Origin: Incurvaria masculella
Lineage: Eukaryota; Arthropoda; Insecta; Lepidoptera; Incurvariidae
Length of the DNA stretch: 64,000 nucleotides
Reading direction: 5' to 3'
Assembly (NCBI GenBank): GCA_946894095.1
Contig: OX335650.1
Coordinates: 1,302,001-1,366,000 of the forward strand
Shown: positions 34,901-49,900 of the stretch, in pieces
Layout of the letters: the number at the start of each line of letters is the position of its first letter
Numbering within the stretch: position 1 is the first letter of the stretch
Notes under the pieces: generated by a model
The model's database searches: none
Seen by the model: the letters and a program-made list of their open reading frames with translations, nothing else
What the model was told of the DNA's origin: nothing
Made by a program: the position numbers and the translations under genes

Positions 34901-37900
34901 TAAGATTTGGATCACGTTACTTGTATGGTGGACCACTTTGATTAGTTTTTATGTAACTATTTATTGTTAAAGCGGCAACAGAAATACACGCTCTATGGAA
35001 ATGTCAGCTCTTTATCTATTAGGGTTAAGGTGGCCCAACCCGGCGGCCTCAATTCATTCGCGGGCCCGGTACAAAACCGTGCTGTTGCGCTCGGGGACCT
35101 TCTCTGTTTCTAAGAATAAGACAGGCTCCGTGATGAGGAAGATGCAACCTGTCTACAAAAAAGACAATGTGCATAGTGTATGATTTTAATTTCAAAACAA
35201 CTTATAGCTAAAAGTAAACCACCACCGCTGTAGTCAAAAATCTAACAAAAACCAAATAGATTAAAAATCTTGATTAAATAAGCTATGTCTGATGACTAAT
35301 CTTTTTAAGATGTTCTTACTTTATCATTGCGTAATCCACCTCCAAAGTTATTGTATAAAACGCGCGAAAAATCCGAACTTTCGGACGTTATAACTTGGAA
35401 ACCAAACACAATTTTACAATGCCAATGGTCATCAGACATCTAGTTCAATCAAATAAAGCTATTTTGAGCAAAATTTTGGATCTCTGACAAGAAATATAGG
35501 CGTGATCTTCTTTCCCCTTTTGTATGGGGAGATGAGCGGGTTGGGCCACCTTAAAGAGATACAGCCCTGTGACAGACGGACGGACGTACATCAGAGGCTT
35601 AGTAATAGATTTCCGTTTGTGACCCTTTTGGTATGGAACCCTAAAAAAGTAACCGACTTCAAAGAAAAAGCACTAAAAAGTAAAAAAAATAATTGGCATT
35701 TTTGTAGTTACGATTATTGTTATTTTTTGAGTCGGGGTCAGCCGGGCACGCGGTGCCCCAGTCAGGAGAACCTTGGATACCTTGGCTGACACCGACTCAA
35801 AAAATAACAATAATCGTAACTACAAAAATGCCAATTATTTTTTTACTTTTTAGTGCTTTTTCTTTGAAGTCGGTTACTTTTTTTGTTAAAAGTTTTTTTT
35901 ATTCGTTTATTTTTAGTGAATCTGAAGTACACTAACAAATGTGTACACGTCCTTTCAAAAAAAAAAGAATCATCGAAATCGGTTGAGTTTTTCGTCCATC
36001 TTTCGCGCACCTAATTAATACAAATTTAAGACTTTTATGATTTTCTCATGGATATCATTGTCAGAACTAAACCAAATTAAAATGGGAATACATGGGAAGC
36101 ACCAGATTTCAAATAAAAAAAATAATCATCAAAATCGGTTCACGCAGGCGAAAGTTATGAGGTAACAAACATAAAAAAAAACATACAGACGAATTGAGAA
36201 CCTCCTCCTTTTTTGAAGTCGGTTAAAAAGCAGTGTATCAGTAGAAAATTAACGAACATATGAATGCAAGTTATTTAAATGTGTGTAAGAAGGACATTTT
36301 CTCTCGCACAGTTTTCTTCTCAGACCTACCGTATTACTCGTGCCAGCCAGACCACGGATTTCAGTCAAATGAGCGGCGGCAGGGTCGTGGTGGTGTGGAA
36401 GCGGCAAGTCGATGGGGCGCTGATTCGATCAGTGAGCCCGCGATGAGAGGTTGGTCCGGAAATTATCCTCAAACAAACATGGCCGCCGTGGCGTCGTCGC
36501 CCGTGCAGCAACACACACGTAGAACCCAACGCTGAAATCAACATATTTTCTTATACGCTCCAAGTATTATGCATATGGCTCTATCTATCAATAATTGAAA
36601 TGTATTCCATATATAATTTCAAAGCTATAAATGTAATATCCCTATAAAACTTTCTTTCTTTGTAACTAACTGTCTGAATAAATGCAATGCGAGTGTTAAT
36701 AGAGGTCGTAATTGAATTCCGTATACTTGAAAGACCAAGAATGTTTCTATGTAGTATTTCTATGGCCAAAAACGTATAACTCAATCTACAGGTACTTATC
36801 TACGCTGAATAAACAGATTTTTTTATTTATTTAACTAGCAAAAATGCATAAATATTCTGATAATGTTTTCTAAGACGCCTGGTTTTTAGGGTTCCGTACC
36901 CACAGGGTGAAAACGGAACCCTATTACGTAGCCTCCGCTGTCCGTCCGTCCGTCCGTCCGTCCGTCCGTCACAGGGCTGTATGTCATGAACCGTAACAGG
37001 TAGGAAGCTGAATTTTTCACAGATTATGTATTTATTTTGCCGCTATAACAACAAATAGGTAAAATTCTAATATAATAAAAATTAAAGGGGGGGCTCCATA
37101 CAAAACATCTTGTACAATGGTACGGAACCCTTCGTGTGCGAGTCCGACTCGCACTTGGCCGGTTTTTTTCCTTTTTTATTTTCAAGCTTTAAGTCCTTTT
37201 AATTTGCGAAATCCAAGGACCAAAGCACATACGAGTTTAATTGTATAAGTATGTAACATAACATTTGTAGACTGAAATAAAATAGTTTAAAAAAACTAAA
37301 AAAACACGCTTTTATAGCTAACCGAACCAAAAAATATAAAATAATTTTTAATTTTAAAGAGTTTATATCACAGTAGTAGAAGATCGAACAATCAATCAGA
37401 ATTTATCACCTCAAAATAAAATTATAATAAAGTTTAAGTTATTAACAAAATAATTCAATTCAGAGTAAAAAGCGTGGGGTGCTTGATAAAGTAAATGTAA
37501 CAATCATTCTATTGGCAACTATCTATGAGAGGAGGGTTATGAAAAGTAGTAAAATGCACCCCACGCTTTTTCCGCTGAATTGAATTATTTTGTTAATAAC
37601 TTAAACTTTATTATAATTTTATTTTGAGGTGATAAATTCTGATTGATTGTTCGATCTTCTACTACTGTGATATAAACTCTTTAAAATTAAAAATTATTTT
37701 ATATTTTTTGGTTCGGTTAGCTATAAAAGCGTGTTTTTTTAGTTTTTTTAAACTATTATTTATTTTTCATTTTTTAGTTTGATTTATCAATTAGTTATTA
37801 TTACTACAGAGGATCTATAGAATAATGTATTAATCCTGGCGGTCCTAATAAGGATAATGGGAAACTGTTATGAAATTATTGCATTGTCATCGGTCCTTGA

Positions 37901-40900
37901 TACGTATGCAAAGTTTCAAATTAAAGACTTCTGGAAACTGGTGAAAATTAATCTCAAAGATTCCATTACATTCATAGATGTATACAACCCAAGCTTATAT
38001 AAAAGCGTGTTTTTAATAACTAGCTCTCTCTCTTTTACTCAACTACAGAGGATCTATAAAAGAATTTATTAATCCTGGCGGTCCTAATAAGGATAATGGG
38101 ATACTGTTATGAAATTATTGCATTGTCATCGGTCCTTGATAAGTATGCAAAGTTTCAAATTAATCAGACTTCTGGAAAATGGTGAAAATTAATCTCAAAG
38201 ATTCCATTACATTCATAGTTACATACAACCCAAGCTAATAATAATAATTATCCTGGCGGTCCTAATAAGGATAATGGGAAACTGTTATGAAATTATTGCA
38301 TTGTCATCGGTCCTTGATACGTATGCAAAGTTTCAAATTAATCAGACTTCTGGAAAATGGTGAAAATTAATCTCAAAGATTCCATTACATTCATAGTTAC
38401 ATACAACCCAAGCTAATAATAATAATTATCCTGGCGGTCCTAATAAGGATAATGGGAAACTGTTATGAAATTATTGCATTGTCATCGGTCCTTGATACGT
38501 ATGCAAAGTTTCAAATTAAAGACTTCTGGAAACTGGTGAAAATTAATCTCAAAGATTCCATTACATTCATAGATGTATACAACCCAAGCTTATATAAAAG
38601 CGTGTTTTTAATAACTAGCTCTCTCTCTTTTACTCAACTACAGAGGATCTATAAAATAATTTATAAATCCTGGCGGTCCTAATAAGGATAATGGGATACT
38701 GTTATGAAATTATTGCATTGTCATCGGTCCTTGATACGTATGCAAAGTTTCAAATTAATCAGACTTCTGGAAAATGGTGAAAATTAATCTCAAAGATTCC
38801 ATTACATTCATAGTTACATACAACCCAAGCTAATAATAATAATTATCCTGGCGGTCCTAATAAGGTTAATGGGAAACTGTTATGAAATTATTGCATTGTC
38901 ATCGGTCCTTGATACGTATGCAAAGTTTCAAATTAAAGACTTCTGGAAACTGGTGAAAATTAATCTCAAAGATTCCATTACATTCATAGATGTATACAAC
39001 CCAAGCTTATATAAAAGCGTGTTTTTAATAACTAGCTCTCTCTCTTTTACTCCACTACAGAGGATCTATAAAAGAATTTATAAATCCTGGCGGTCCTAAT
39101 AAGGATAATGGGACACTGTTATGAAATTATTGCATTGTCATCGGTCCTTGATACGTATGCAAAGTTTCAAATTAATCAGACTTCTGGAAAATGGTGAAAA
39201 TTAATCTCAAAGATTCCATTACATACATAGTTACATACAACCCAAGCTAATAATAATTATCCTGGCGGTCCTAATAAGGATAATGGGAAACTGTTATGAA
39301 ATTATTGCATTGTCATCGGTCCTTGATACGTATGCAAAGTTTCAAATTAATCAGAATTCTGGAAAATGGTGAAAATTAATCTCAAAGATTCCATTACATA
39401 CATAGTTACATACAACCCAAGCTAATAATAAAAGCGTGTTATCCTGGCGGTCCTAATAAGGATAATGGGAAACTGTTATGAAATTATTGCATTGTCATCG
39501 GTCCTTGATACGTATGCAAAGTTTCAAATTAATCAGACTTCTGGAAAGTGGTGAAAATTAAGTTCAAAGATTCCGTTACATAGATACATACATAGATACA
39601 ACCCAAGCTAATAAAAGCGTGTTAAAAATCGGAAAAATTTAAACTGTTTTCTGAATCGAAGACGCACCTCTTAAAAATAATAAAGTCATTAGAAATTTAC
39701 CTTGTGAAAACGTCATCTATCTTTTTCTTAGTGAGTGAGTGATATCAACTCTCTTTAGACACGACTATTTACATGCATGTGCCCCTAAAATTAAAGTCTT
39801 CGGTTTTATTTTTTTTCATTATCCTATCCTAACCTATCCTAACCTAACCTAACCTAACTTAACCTTGACGTGCTGTTTTCTGATAAATTGAGAAAGGGCA
39901 CAAAAAGAACAATAATATTAAAACAAACTCAAGCTGTCAGCCTCGGTAGGCCTTACGATTTGACAAGCTGGGTAAGCACCTTTGAGCGCGGTTGGGTTCC
40001 GGATGGGTGACCATTTTCAACCGTTGAGGCTGGCCGTGGCTCGAATTCGACGTAAAACTTACTAGAAGGTAGGGTTAATCTCGCCGGGGATGATACCATC
40101 GCATTGAATGAACGATGGTCGAATCGACAATGAGAATTGTCCGTGTTAATGAAAAAAAGCGAAGATGACAGAGTTAGGCCATTTTACAACAATTTAGAGG
40201 CCTAAACAACTAGATATTAATCTATTATAATAATAATAATAATTCTTTATTTCAGACCTGAAGTCCATAGACATAAAATTCGCAATAGAACAAAAAAAAT
40301 ACAACACAACATCATTATTTATAATAGACATAGAAATATTATTAAAATTTAATTTTTTTTTTTTATTATGACAAATGTTGTGTGGTATAGTTTCGTCTAA
40401 AGGCAGAAGCGAAGCGGTCCTGGTGTGAAAACCTTCAAAGAAGCAGAAGTGAAGAGGCAGCGGGCTAGAACCGCTGCTAAATGAATTTTCCCGCAAAGAC
40501 GCGGTTTTCTCGAGCGCCGCGCGGGCTGCCGGGAAACTCGTTTACGGCTACCGTTTCTTCAAAGCCATTCGTTTCCCCGACGTCTCTCCGTGTAGCAATT
40601 TTGCGAAACGTGTGACACATACAATATTCATTAGCGAACCTCGGTAGCGCCCGATGAGAATGGCGACTACAATTTTATGATCTCGCTAGCGCTCTCGAAT
40701 GCGAATTAGTTTATTCGTAGGCTCTGGACAATTAGTTTTCAGACCGACAATTTTATTACCATTGTTTTAAAAATCATCACAACTGATTCGCTGATTTGAT
40801 TAAATTTGTTGGAAGAACCTGCAAAGAAACCTCACTGATAAACATACTTATTGAATATAAACATAAATAAAAATAATTCAATAAACTGTACAACCGTAAT

Positions 40901-43900
40901 CAGTTTTTGCCGATTTAGGTTTCACGCTGTTTATATAAATCTCGGTCTCGTCTTTACAAATAAAAACAATTATGTATGAGGGTTCGAATATGCATGCAAA
41001 ATCAACCGTAAAGCAAGGACAAATCAATTAAAGAAATATACATGTATAAAGAACTATTCTATGAATACCAGGCTGGACCCGAACAAGCCAAACATAGGTA
41101 CCATTCGCGGGTATTGCGTCTTCCAATTTGGCCGCCTGCTGTATACTCATAATTTGGAATTCTCCTACAGTCCCTCCTCCCGTAATCAATTAATAAATCG
41201 TAATACATTAATTAAGTCGTCGCTCACGGTGCATTCATATCACATTCCTAGGAAAAAGCGACGCACTTGCTTAGTACGGATTAACTCAATTAGATGATAT
41301 CATTTTTTCAATTTTATTATATAACAATTACCATTCAATTACCAATTCAATTACCATTGACCAAAACTACCATTGTATTTTGGAACTTTAAATAAAATTC
41401 ATGCATATTTGGTACGTAGTAAAGCCACTTCGTACTTGTTGCTACTAACCCCGTGGAGAACGGTAAATAGCACGTTATTAAACAAAATTTATAGATTTAA
41501 CAGCTCTGCAATGTTATGTGGAAATCGACCTAACCATTTGCAAGTATGTACTTATCTAATCACTCTCTCAATGCTGGATTAAAATTGGACGGCGCCGCGG
41601 CGGGAAGTCCGAAGTTTGCAGATTCGGAAAAAATACATTGATAGATTGAAACATTGATAGATTTTTCCTACTGAATACGAGAGTATGTTAAAACACTTTA
41701 TGCTATCGGAATTTGAAATGAAATGACATTTAATTATTCTTAACCACAACTTTTGTAATGAATCTTTGTATTCGTGCTCACTTTACTGGAATCATCTTAA
41801 ATTGGTTATACTCGTAAATTCTCAAGTGTGCTATGTTTTAGATTACATGTTTTAATTATCGGTTTATATAACTTATTGTATTAACTCGTAGCTAACTTTG
41901 AATTAATCGCAGATGTGGGTCTTTTCACTGAATTCCATAAGGGATAAGCTATGGGATATAGGCAGATATACACACAGCACACAAGTAACTAACGTTTATC
42001 GGGTCTCTATGCAGCTTCCTCGATGAAAAACAGATCGCCGACCGAAATAGCCGAGATAACCACACTCGCCCGAGCCAGGCCGACGACGGTAGGTCGACGG
42101 CAAGTAAGATCGAATTTAATGTGCGTTACTCGTTGAAATCATTGAGGGTTTAGAAATGTCGACCTCGTTTTTATGATGGTTTCGAAATGTGTTAACATTT
42201 TTGTACCCTGCAGAGTCTAGATCCGTTAAACAGTGCTCCAAAGTTCCCATTAACTAAAATATGCTAAAATGTTATAGTTTAGGTGCTGTCTCTACAAAAA
42301 CCAGCCAAGTGCGAGTCGGACTCGCACACGAAGGGTTCCGTACCATCGTAAAATAATCAATACAAAAAAATCACGTTTTTTGTATAAACTATTTTTTTTA
42401 TTTATATAAAATAATTAGAATAAAATTCTAATTATTTTTTAATCTTACCTATTTGTTGTTATAGCGGCAAAATAAATACACACACTGTGAAATGTTCAAC
42501 TGTCTATCTGTTACGGTTACTTAGATATAGCCCTGTGACAGACGGACGGACGGACGGACGGACGGACGGACGGACGGACGGACGGAGGGACGGACGGACA
42601 CTGGAGGCTCAGTAAAAGGTTTAATTGGCACCCTTTGGGTACGGAACCCTAAAAACACAAAAAAACAATAAATTCTTATGATGTACGTATTCTAAGGTTT
42701 GTCTTTATACGTAACATATTTTCTATATTTCTATCTAAAATTACGCACAACAAATTACGTACAAACATGGTATCAATTACGTAAAACTGAAACTGGGTTC
42801 ACGGGATAATGACCAATATTCCGGGAGGTCACGACAATTTTGGTCACGATAAGGTAAATGGCTCAATCTAGATTCACATGTTAGAGACCAACCCTCTGAT
42901 GCTAAATATGTCGGTCTGCCTGCCCCATGTGGTTGCGTTTTCTAGATTTGCTATATAAAATAGATGTTGGTATTTTCCTGCTGATGAGTATACTGATTGT
43001 CTAAGAATATTGATACCTACTAATTATACAACAACAATCAGTCGGTTTTTTTATTTAAATACCTAAATACACGTAAAGTTATACCTGTAATCTAAATCGC
43101 CTGTAATCACGAATCCAAAGATTTGTAAAGTTTTAGTATTGCTAAGCCAGTATGTACTAATACGTTTATGCTTTGTTATTTGCAGCAATTAACCTTATCA
43201 TATATATTTTTTGTCAACATAACTACTTTTTCAGGCGCCTTATCTGCGAAACGCAACCACTTGGCACAGGCAGAATGACACATTTAGCTTCAGAGGGTTG
43301 GTCTTTTGCCTGTAAACCCAGTTTCAGCAATTTACGTTATCGTTAACATTTTCTGTCGCGACCTCCTAGTCTACAACATTCTGCGGCTAAATGTCGGTTT
43401 GCCTTCGTTAAGTGGTTGCGTTACCTAGATAAGAAGCCTTAAAAAGTGTTTAACGATACAAAACAACATATCATAAAGTAAAATGCTGCAAATAATGCAG
43501 CATGAAAGTATCAGTACATACTTACCTAGGAATACCAAAAGTGAACAAATCGTTGGTTGCATTGCGTAGTTATAGGCGATTTAGGTAACAGATATGACTT
43601 TACCTATACTTAAGTATTTAATAAAAAAAACAACTTTTTATTGTTGTATAATTAATAGGTATCAATATGTCCAGACATACAGTATATTATCAGCAGGTCC
43701 ATACGATCATCTATGGTCTATCTATAGCCAATCTAGCTAACGAAACAACTTGGCGTATGCAGATCGACATATTTGGCATTAGAGGGTTGGTTTCCAACCT
43801 GTGAGCCCAGATTCAGTGATTTACCTGATCGTGCCCAAAAATGACGTGACCTCCCGGAATATTACATATTCGATCAAAAACAATCGAGCTATCGTGTTTA

Positions 43901-46900
43901 CGTTACCACCGTGGAAGCTAAAAGTTTTTATTGCGTATAACTTGGCCCCATATCCTTTCCCATTCCGAATCTCTCGATGGGTCTCTGTGACGCTTTATTT
44001 TCTTCTTTATGGAGTAGCGTCCCGGCGTTACAACTTGTTACGTCTCATTCGTAGCGTCTCAGACGATAGGACAGACTGACACATTTAGCTTCAGAGGGTT
44101 GCTCTTTTGCCTGTAAACCCAGTTTCAGCCATTTACGTTATCGTTAACATTTTCTGTCGCGACCTCCTAGTCTACAACATTCTGCGGCTAAATGTCAGTT
44201 TGCCTTCGTCAAGTGGTTGCGTTACCTAGATAAGAAGCCTTAAAAAGTGTTTAACGACACAAAACAACATATCATAAAGTAAAATGCTGCAAATAATGCA
44301 GCATGAAAGTATCAGTACATACTTTCCTAGGAATACCAAAAGTGAACAAATCGTTGGTTGCATTGCGTAGTTATAGGCGATTTAGGTAACAGATATGACT
44401 TTACCTATACTTAAGTATTTAATAAAAAAAACAACTTTTTATTGTTGTATAATTAATAGGTATCAATATGTCCAGACATACAGTATATTATCAGCAGGTC
44501 CATACGATCATCTATGGTCTATCTATAGCCAATCTAGCTAACGAAACAACTTGGCGCATGCAGATCGACATATTTGGCATTAGAAGGTTGGTTTCCTACC
44601 TGTGAGCCCAGATTCAGTGATTTACCTGATCGTGCCCAAAAATGACGTGACCTCCCGGAATATTACATATTCGATCAAAAACAATCGAGCTATCGTGTTT
44701 ACGTTACCACCGTGGAAGCTAAAAGTTTTTATTGCGTATAACTTGGCCCCATATCCTTTCCCATTCCGAATCTCTCGATGGGTCTCTGTGACGCTTTATT
44801 TTCTTCTTTATGGAGTAGCGTCCCGGCGTTACAACTTGTTACGTCTCATTCGTAGCGTCTCAGACGATAGGACAGACTGACACATTTAGCTTCAGAGGGT
44901 TGCTCTTTTGCCTGTAAACCCAGTTTCAGCCATTTACGTTATCGTTAACATTTTCTGTCGCGACCTCCTAGTCTACAACATTCTGCGGCTAAATGTCGGT
45001 TTGCCTTCGTCAAGTGGTTGCGTTACCTAGATAAGAAGCCTTAAAAAGTGTTTAACGATACAAAACAACATATCATAAAGTAAAATGCTGCAAATAATGC
45101 AGCATGAAAGTATCAGTACATACTTTCCTAGGAATACCAAAAGTAAACAAATCGTTGATTGCATTGCGTAGTTATAGGCGATTTAGGTAACAGATATGAC
45201 TTTACCTATATTTAAGTATTTAATTAAAAAAACAACTTTTTATTGTTGTATAATTAATAGGTATCAATATGTCCAGACATACAGTATATTATCAGCAGGT
45301 CCATACGATCATCTATGGTCTATCTATAGCCAATCTAGCTAACGAAACAACTTGTCGCATGCAGATCGACATATTTGGCATAAGAGGGTTGGTTTCCAAC
45401 CTGTGAGCCCATATTCAGTGATTTACCTGATCGTGCCCAAAAATGACGTGACCTCCCGGAATATTACATATTCGATCAAAAACAATCGAGCTATCGTGTT
45501 TACGTTACCACCGTGGAAGCTAAAAGTTTTTATTGCGTATAACTTTGCCCCATATCCTTTCCCATTCCGAATCTCTCGATGGGTCTGTGTGACGCTTTAT
45601 TTTCTTCTTTATGGAGTAGCGTCCCGGCGTTACAACTTGTTACGTCTCATTCGTAGCGTCTCAGACGATAAGTCGCCCTCAATATCTTTCTAACCCACCC
45701 ACTCGGTTTACTGCCCTAATATTCGGGTTTATGAGCTTCACTATGTAGTATTACAAAGTCGGTGACTCGGTTTTATTAACCGACTTCAAAAAAAGGGAGG
45801 GGGTTCTCAATTCGTCGGAATCTTTTTTTTTCTAGGACTATATAGCAAAGTTACGAAATAAAAAAAACCAGCCAAGTGCGAGTCGGACTCGCACACGAAG
45901 GGTTTCCGTACCATCAACACCAAAAAATTAAGTTTTTTGAATACTTATAATGTTTGTATTTTACCTATTTGTTTTAAACAAACTCTGTGAAACTTTCAGC
46001 AGCCTACCTATTACTGTTCTTAAGATACAGCCCTGTGACAGACGGACGGTCGGACAGACAGCGGAGTCTTAGCAATAGGGCTCCGTTTTCACCCTTTGGG
46101 TACGGAACCCTAAATAAGGAACATTTGTAGGTTTGCATAAAATGCCTAGACTTTCATAAGATCCATCGAATTCATTTAGATTGATCACAATGATGGGATT
46201 GGTTTTATTTAATGCTTTTGAGTATTTTATGATCATTAGTCTTAGATCAAAAAGAATGGATACGGTACCTCCATACTGACGATAGTTCAAAAGCGATCCT
46301 ATTTTTTAAAAAACTCACACACCTATACTTTTACATGCACACCAAACTCTACTACGTAAAGGGTAATAGAGCAGGACCAAGGTATACGGAAATGTATCAT
46401 GCGAAAAAGTGACAAATAGATTCATCTAATCACGGAAGAATGAAATGAGACAACAATTTTCTCAAACTGAATTAGTTATAGCATGAGAAAAAGGGATGGT
46501 GACATTTGTGACGTCTGGTCGTAGATATAGTGCAACATTCATCCTAATCCATCATGACACATCAACGATGCGCGCATGCTAAGCCCTTTGACCAGAATGG
46601 CGCGTCAAAACTAAATGAAAAATGAAAGTGAAAACGGCAGGGTTGCCAAAAATTATCACAAAAAAAATTACAATATATTCTATTCTACAATAAAATATCA
46701 AGGTTCCTATTCAGTGATAGTGGTCAGAGCAAGTAGTACCATGATTGTATAGTTAACGAGGCATCAAATAATCTTTTCGCGAGTTTGTAAAAAAAAAAAA
46801 AAAAAATGGAATAATTCTTTAAACCATCGTTTTTCTGAGTAAAAATCATCGATATTAAGGATAAATTAGCAAAGTCGAATATACATAATTTGTAAATATT

Positions 46901-49900
46901 GAAATAATAAAATAAAATAAACACAAAGAGGGAATCATTAATGTATTGCAAGTATGGCCCAAACATTGCAAAACAAATAATATTGATTATTCTTTAATTG
47001 TCCATGTTTGCATTTTATGCATTTAAAAATTCGTTCAATGCGTTTTAGATGCTAAAAAATAGTCCAAATAATAGTCAGTCCAGTTTTTGTAAAACCTGTT
47101 GGTAATTATTGCCGTTTGCCGTAAATATGTGATGATATTTTGATAAGCCACTAAGTTCTTTCTGTTTACATTTTTTTTAATTTCCTTCAAATAGGTTTAG
47201 TTTATTACGCTTTTGTCGTTTTGTCGCGGCTTTAATCCCCGGATTGGTTTTATGTATATGATAAAGTTTTACATTTACATATTTGTCGATAATTGCCCGA
47301 ATAAGATGGAGTCTATGATTAAATGTAGCAGGTTGAAGAAATTAATGCTCATTCAATGACAAAAGAACGTTTGAGCCAAGAAATGACTTGAGAATTTTAA
47401 TCTTAATGGAAACGAGCTGTCTGTCGCATGTAAAGTTTTGACCATTTTCAAGGATGTACCTTTTCATCACAGCCTCAGAACTAAGACATATTATAAAAAC
47501 ATCAATGACATTATAAAAAAATCATACTATACGTAGACTATTGTTTTGTGGCCGCCCTACTTGTTTCAAAATAAAATTTAGTTCACTATAATACTGAAAT
47601 GAAAACAAAAATAAAAATCTAACTGACAATTTAAGTTTGCTTGTGCCAACCCTGTTTGCGCCTTTACAACTAGGTCAACTAAACTAAAAATAAACTGAAT
47701 ATGCTTGTACTTACACATGGAATGTGATTCCATTGCTCTTAGTGTTATTTCGACATTTGTCTACCACACAAGATGACATTTTGTTGATATTTTGAAATCT
47801 TGCCCTACCGACGCGCATGGATTGACGTCTGACACAGACTGAGAGCATATGAGCTGACTGAGCGTACTTTTGACGAACCGTAAAAAATTTTTAGTCCCCT
47901 ATCCATTCCTTTTTCATCTAAGTCATTAGTATTATTTTCATCATTATTTATATATTACTATTAACATAGCTGTTATAACCGATATACTTTTAATCTATTT
48001 CTAGATAAATATTTTTGAAGTTCTTAATTAATAATATATATGCCTTAACACTATACATTAAAATAATATGTTAGGATTTATCGCAAAATAAAAATTACCG
48101 CGTGACAAAATAATAATTGTAGCGGTCGACGGGGTGGAGGTATTAGCGGACATGTAGGAGCGGTAGGGAGGGATAGCGAGTCGATAGTTCGTCCAAATTA
48201 TGGACCAAATCGACATTGCTCCGAGCGGAGCCGATTACCGGAGCTAGCTTAACGAAATGCTATCGTTTTACACGGTCAGTGACAGATATACCGACATATT
48301 ATTGAGCCGAAAGCCTTTCAATTCCGAAACGGAGGCTTCATCGCGAACAAGCTGGTGCCGAGCCGCAGATGGCCGCGCAAGTGTCGGGTTCTGGTCGGCG
48401 GCGGCGACTCACCGCGAAGGCTTTGCGGCCTACAACAGCGGGGCATATCCAGCCGAGTTTCGATTATGCAGGCTTGCACGCAAGTTTGTCATCACATTAG
48501 TATGCATGCATGCAACTTGCAAATGCATTTAGAGGCTGACGCCAACTACATTGTTTTTTATGTTGAGCGCGGCATATGGCGTATGCCAAGACCTCTTAAG
48601 GTGCGTGACGACGCCCATGTAATTATGAACTTACAGGGGGGGCTGCGAAAACCATGCTGGCCGGCCAGGTATTCTTCGCACCATGTTTGAAGGGTCTCAG
48701 GTTGTACTTTGGGGGAAAACCTCGGAATGAAGTTCATTTCATTGTTTTCCGACCCTACAGATGAAGGATCTAGAGTATCGGTGGGTTCTTATTTTGGAAC
48801 GTCGACCGTGAATTTGTGCATTTTCCGCGTTGAGTGAAGGTAGAAAGGGGTTGGAGGGAGAGCGTTATGCAGCTACGACGAGCATTCTCCACGGTAAAGA
48901 CGTTAGAATACAAAGAGAGAGACCCTACATCCATTCGGAGATACTACGGAAATTCTGGGATACTTTGGGATCGTCGACGAGACCTGACGCTGTATTTGTC
49001 AGTGTGGCACTTAACCAAATCTAAGGGATCGGTGATTGGCCCACGGGTAGGCTTTGGCAAAAGGTTGTTTTATTTGCAGAGGGAATCTATTGCACAGTTT
49101 ACAGAACGTATAGATAAACAACAACAAGATCGGTTGGTTGTTATTTTGGGAATATCGACATTGAATTAGTTTATTCCCTGGCTGTTCTGCATTAAGGCGC
49201 TAGGACTAACCAACTACTCGCGCCATACAAATGCACTTTTTAACAAATGTAATAATATGTAGTGAAACGCTTCAGCAAATCCAAATAGAACTCCAGACTG
49301 ATAATGGATTGTTAATATTTTTTTATTCCATCATTTATTTAAATAATAATAAAAATAAAAAAAAGTTGATTTTTCTCATTAGAAATCTGAAAGTCATTCG
49401 ATTTCTAGATATAAGCAAAACAGCATATATGCATAAACAAAAAATTCCATTTGCTTTTAGATTTCTACATTTAGTCAAAAAAGTTCGGAAATGGACACCG
49501 TTTCCGCAATGTATTTTGTATAGAAAAAGGAAACATACATTAACGAAAATCATCCGATTCCTAGACAAGCAATCATATATTGTAAGTGTCATTATAATCG
49601 TCAGACTTAGTTAGTTTACTTGGGGTGCCTCGTCTAACTTTGCGATTTGGCTAGTACCAGACCCTTAAGTGATGGTAGAAATGGAACGGAGGGACAGCGT
49701 TATGAAGCTCCGATGAGCATATTCCATGGTAGAGGCGTTGGAACACAGCGAGAGGCCTTCATCTCTTCAAAGTTGAAGGGTTTCTAAATTTACCTGCATG
49801 ACCGCCAAAGGACCTATAGTTTTACATGGATTTCGCACCATGGAGCAGCTCGCATTCGTGACGAAATGCACTTATCGAACTAAGAAAGAGAAATAAAGTG

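Noticed and set aside
36260..36535. 91-codon frame as an extra Otop exon
   Set aside because: No otopetrin resemblance, and exons 3 and 4 join in frame without it, forming the continuous TM3 motif.
37857..39099. Repeated 71-76-codon frame starting MGNCYEII as a small gene family
   Set aside because: Short units of the same array break the frame by a small indel, there is no upstream context, and identity is explained by recent tandem duplication.
39819..39866. Telomere end or chromosome fusion point
   Set aside because: Only a few CCTAA units, flanked on both sides by ordinary intron repeats.
43801..45693. Three identical frames starting MSPDSVIYLIVPKNDV as a repeated gene
   Set aside because: The start lies in the right end of an M5 MITE, also present at 29080 without the frame. 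Conservation reflects recent 801-bp triplication, not selection.
49231..49614. 127-codon + frame as a gene
   Set aside because: Ile/Lys/Phe-rich AT-driven composition, with partial inverted repeats inside and no motif.
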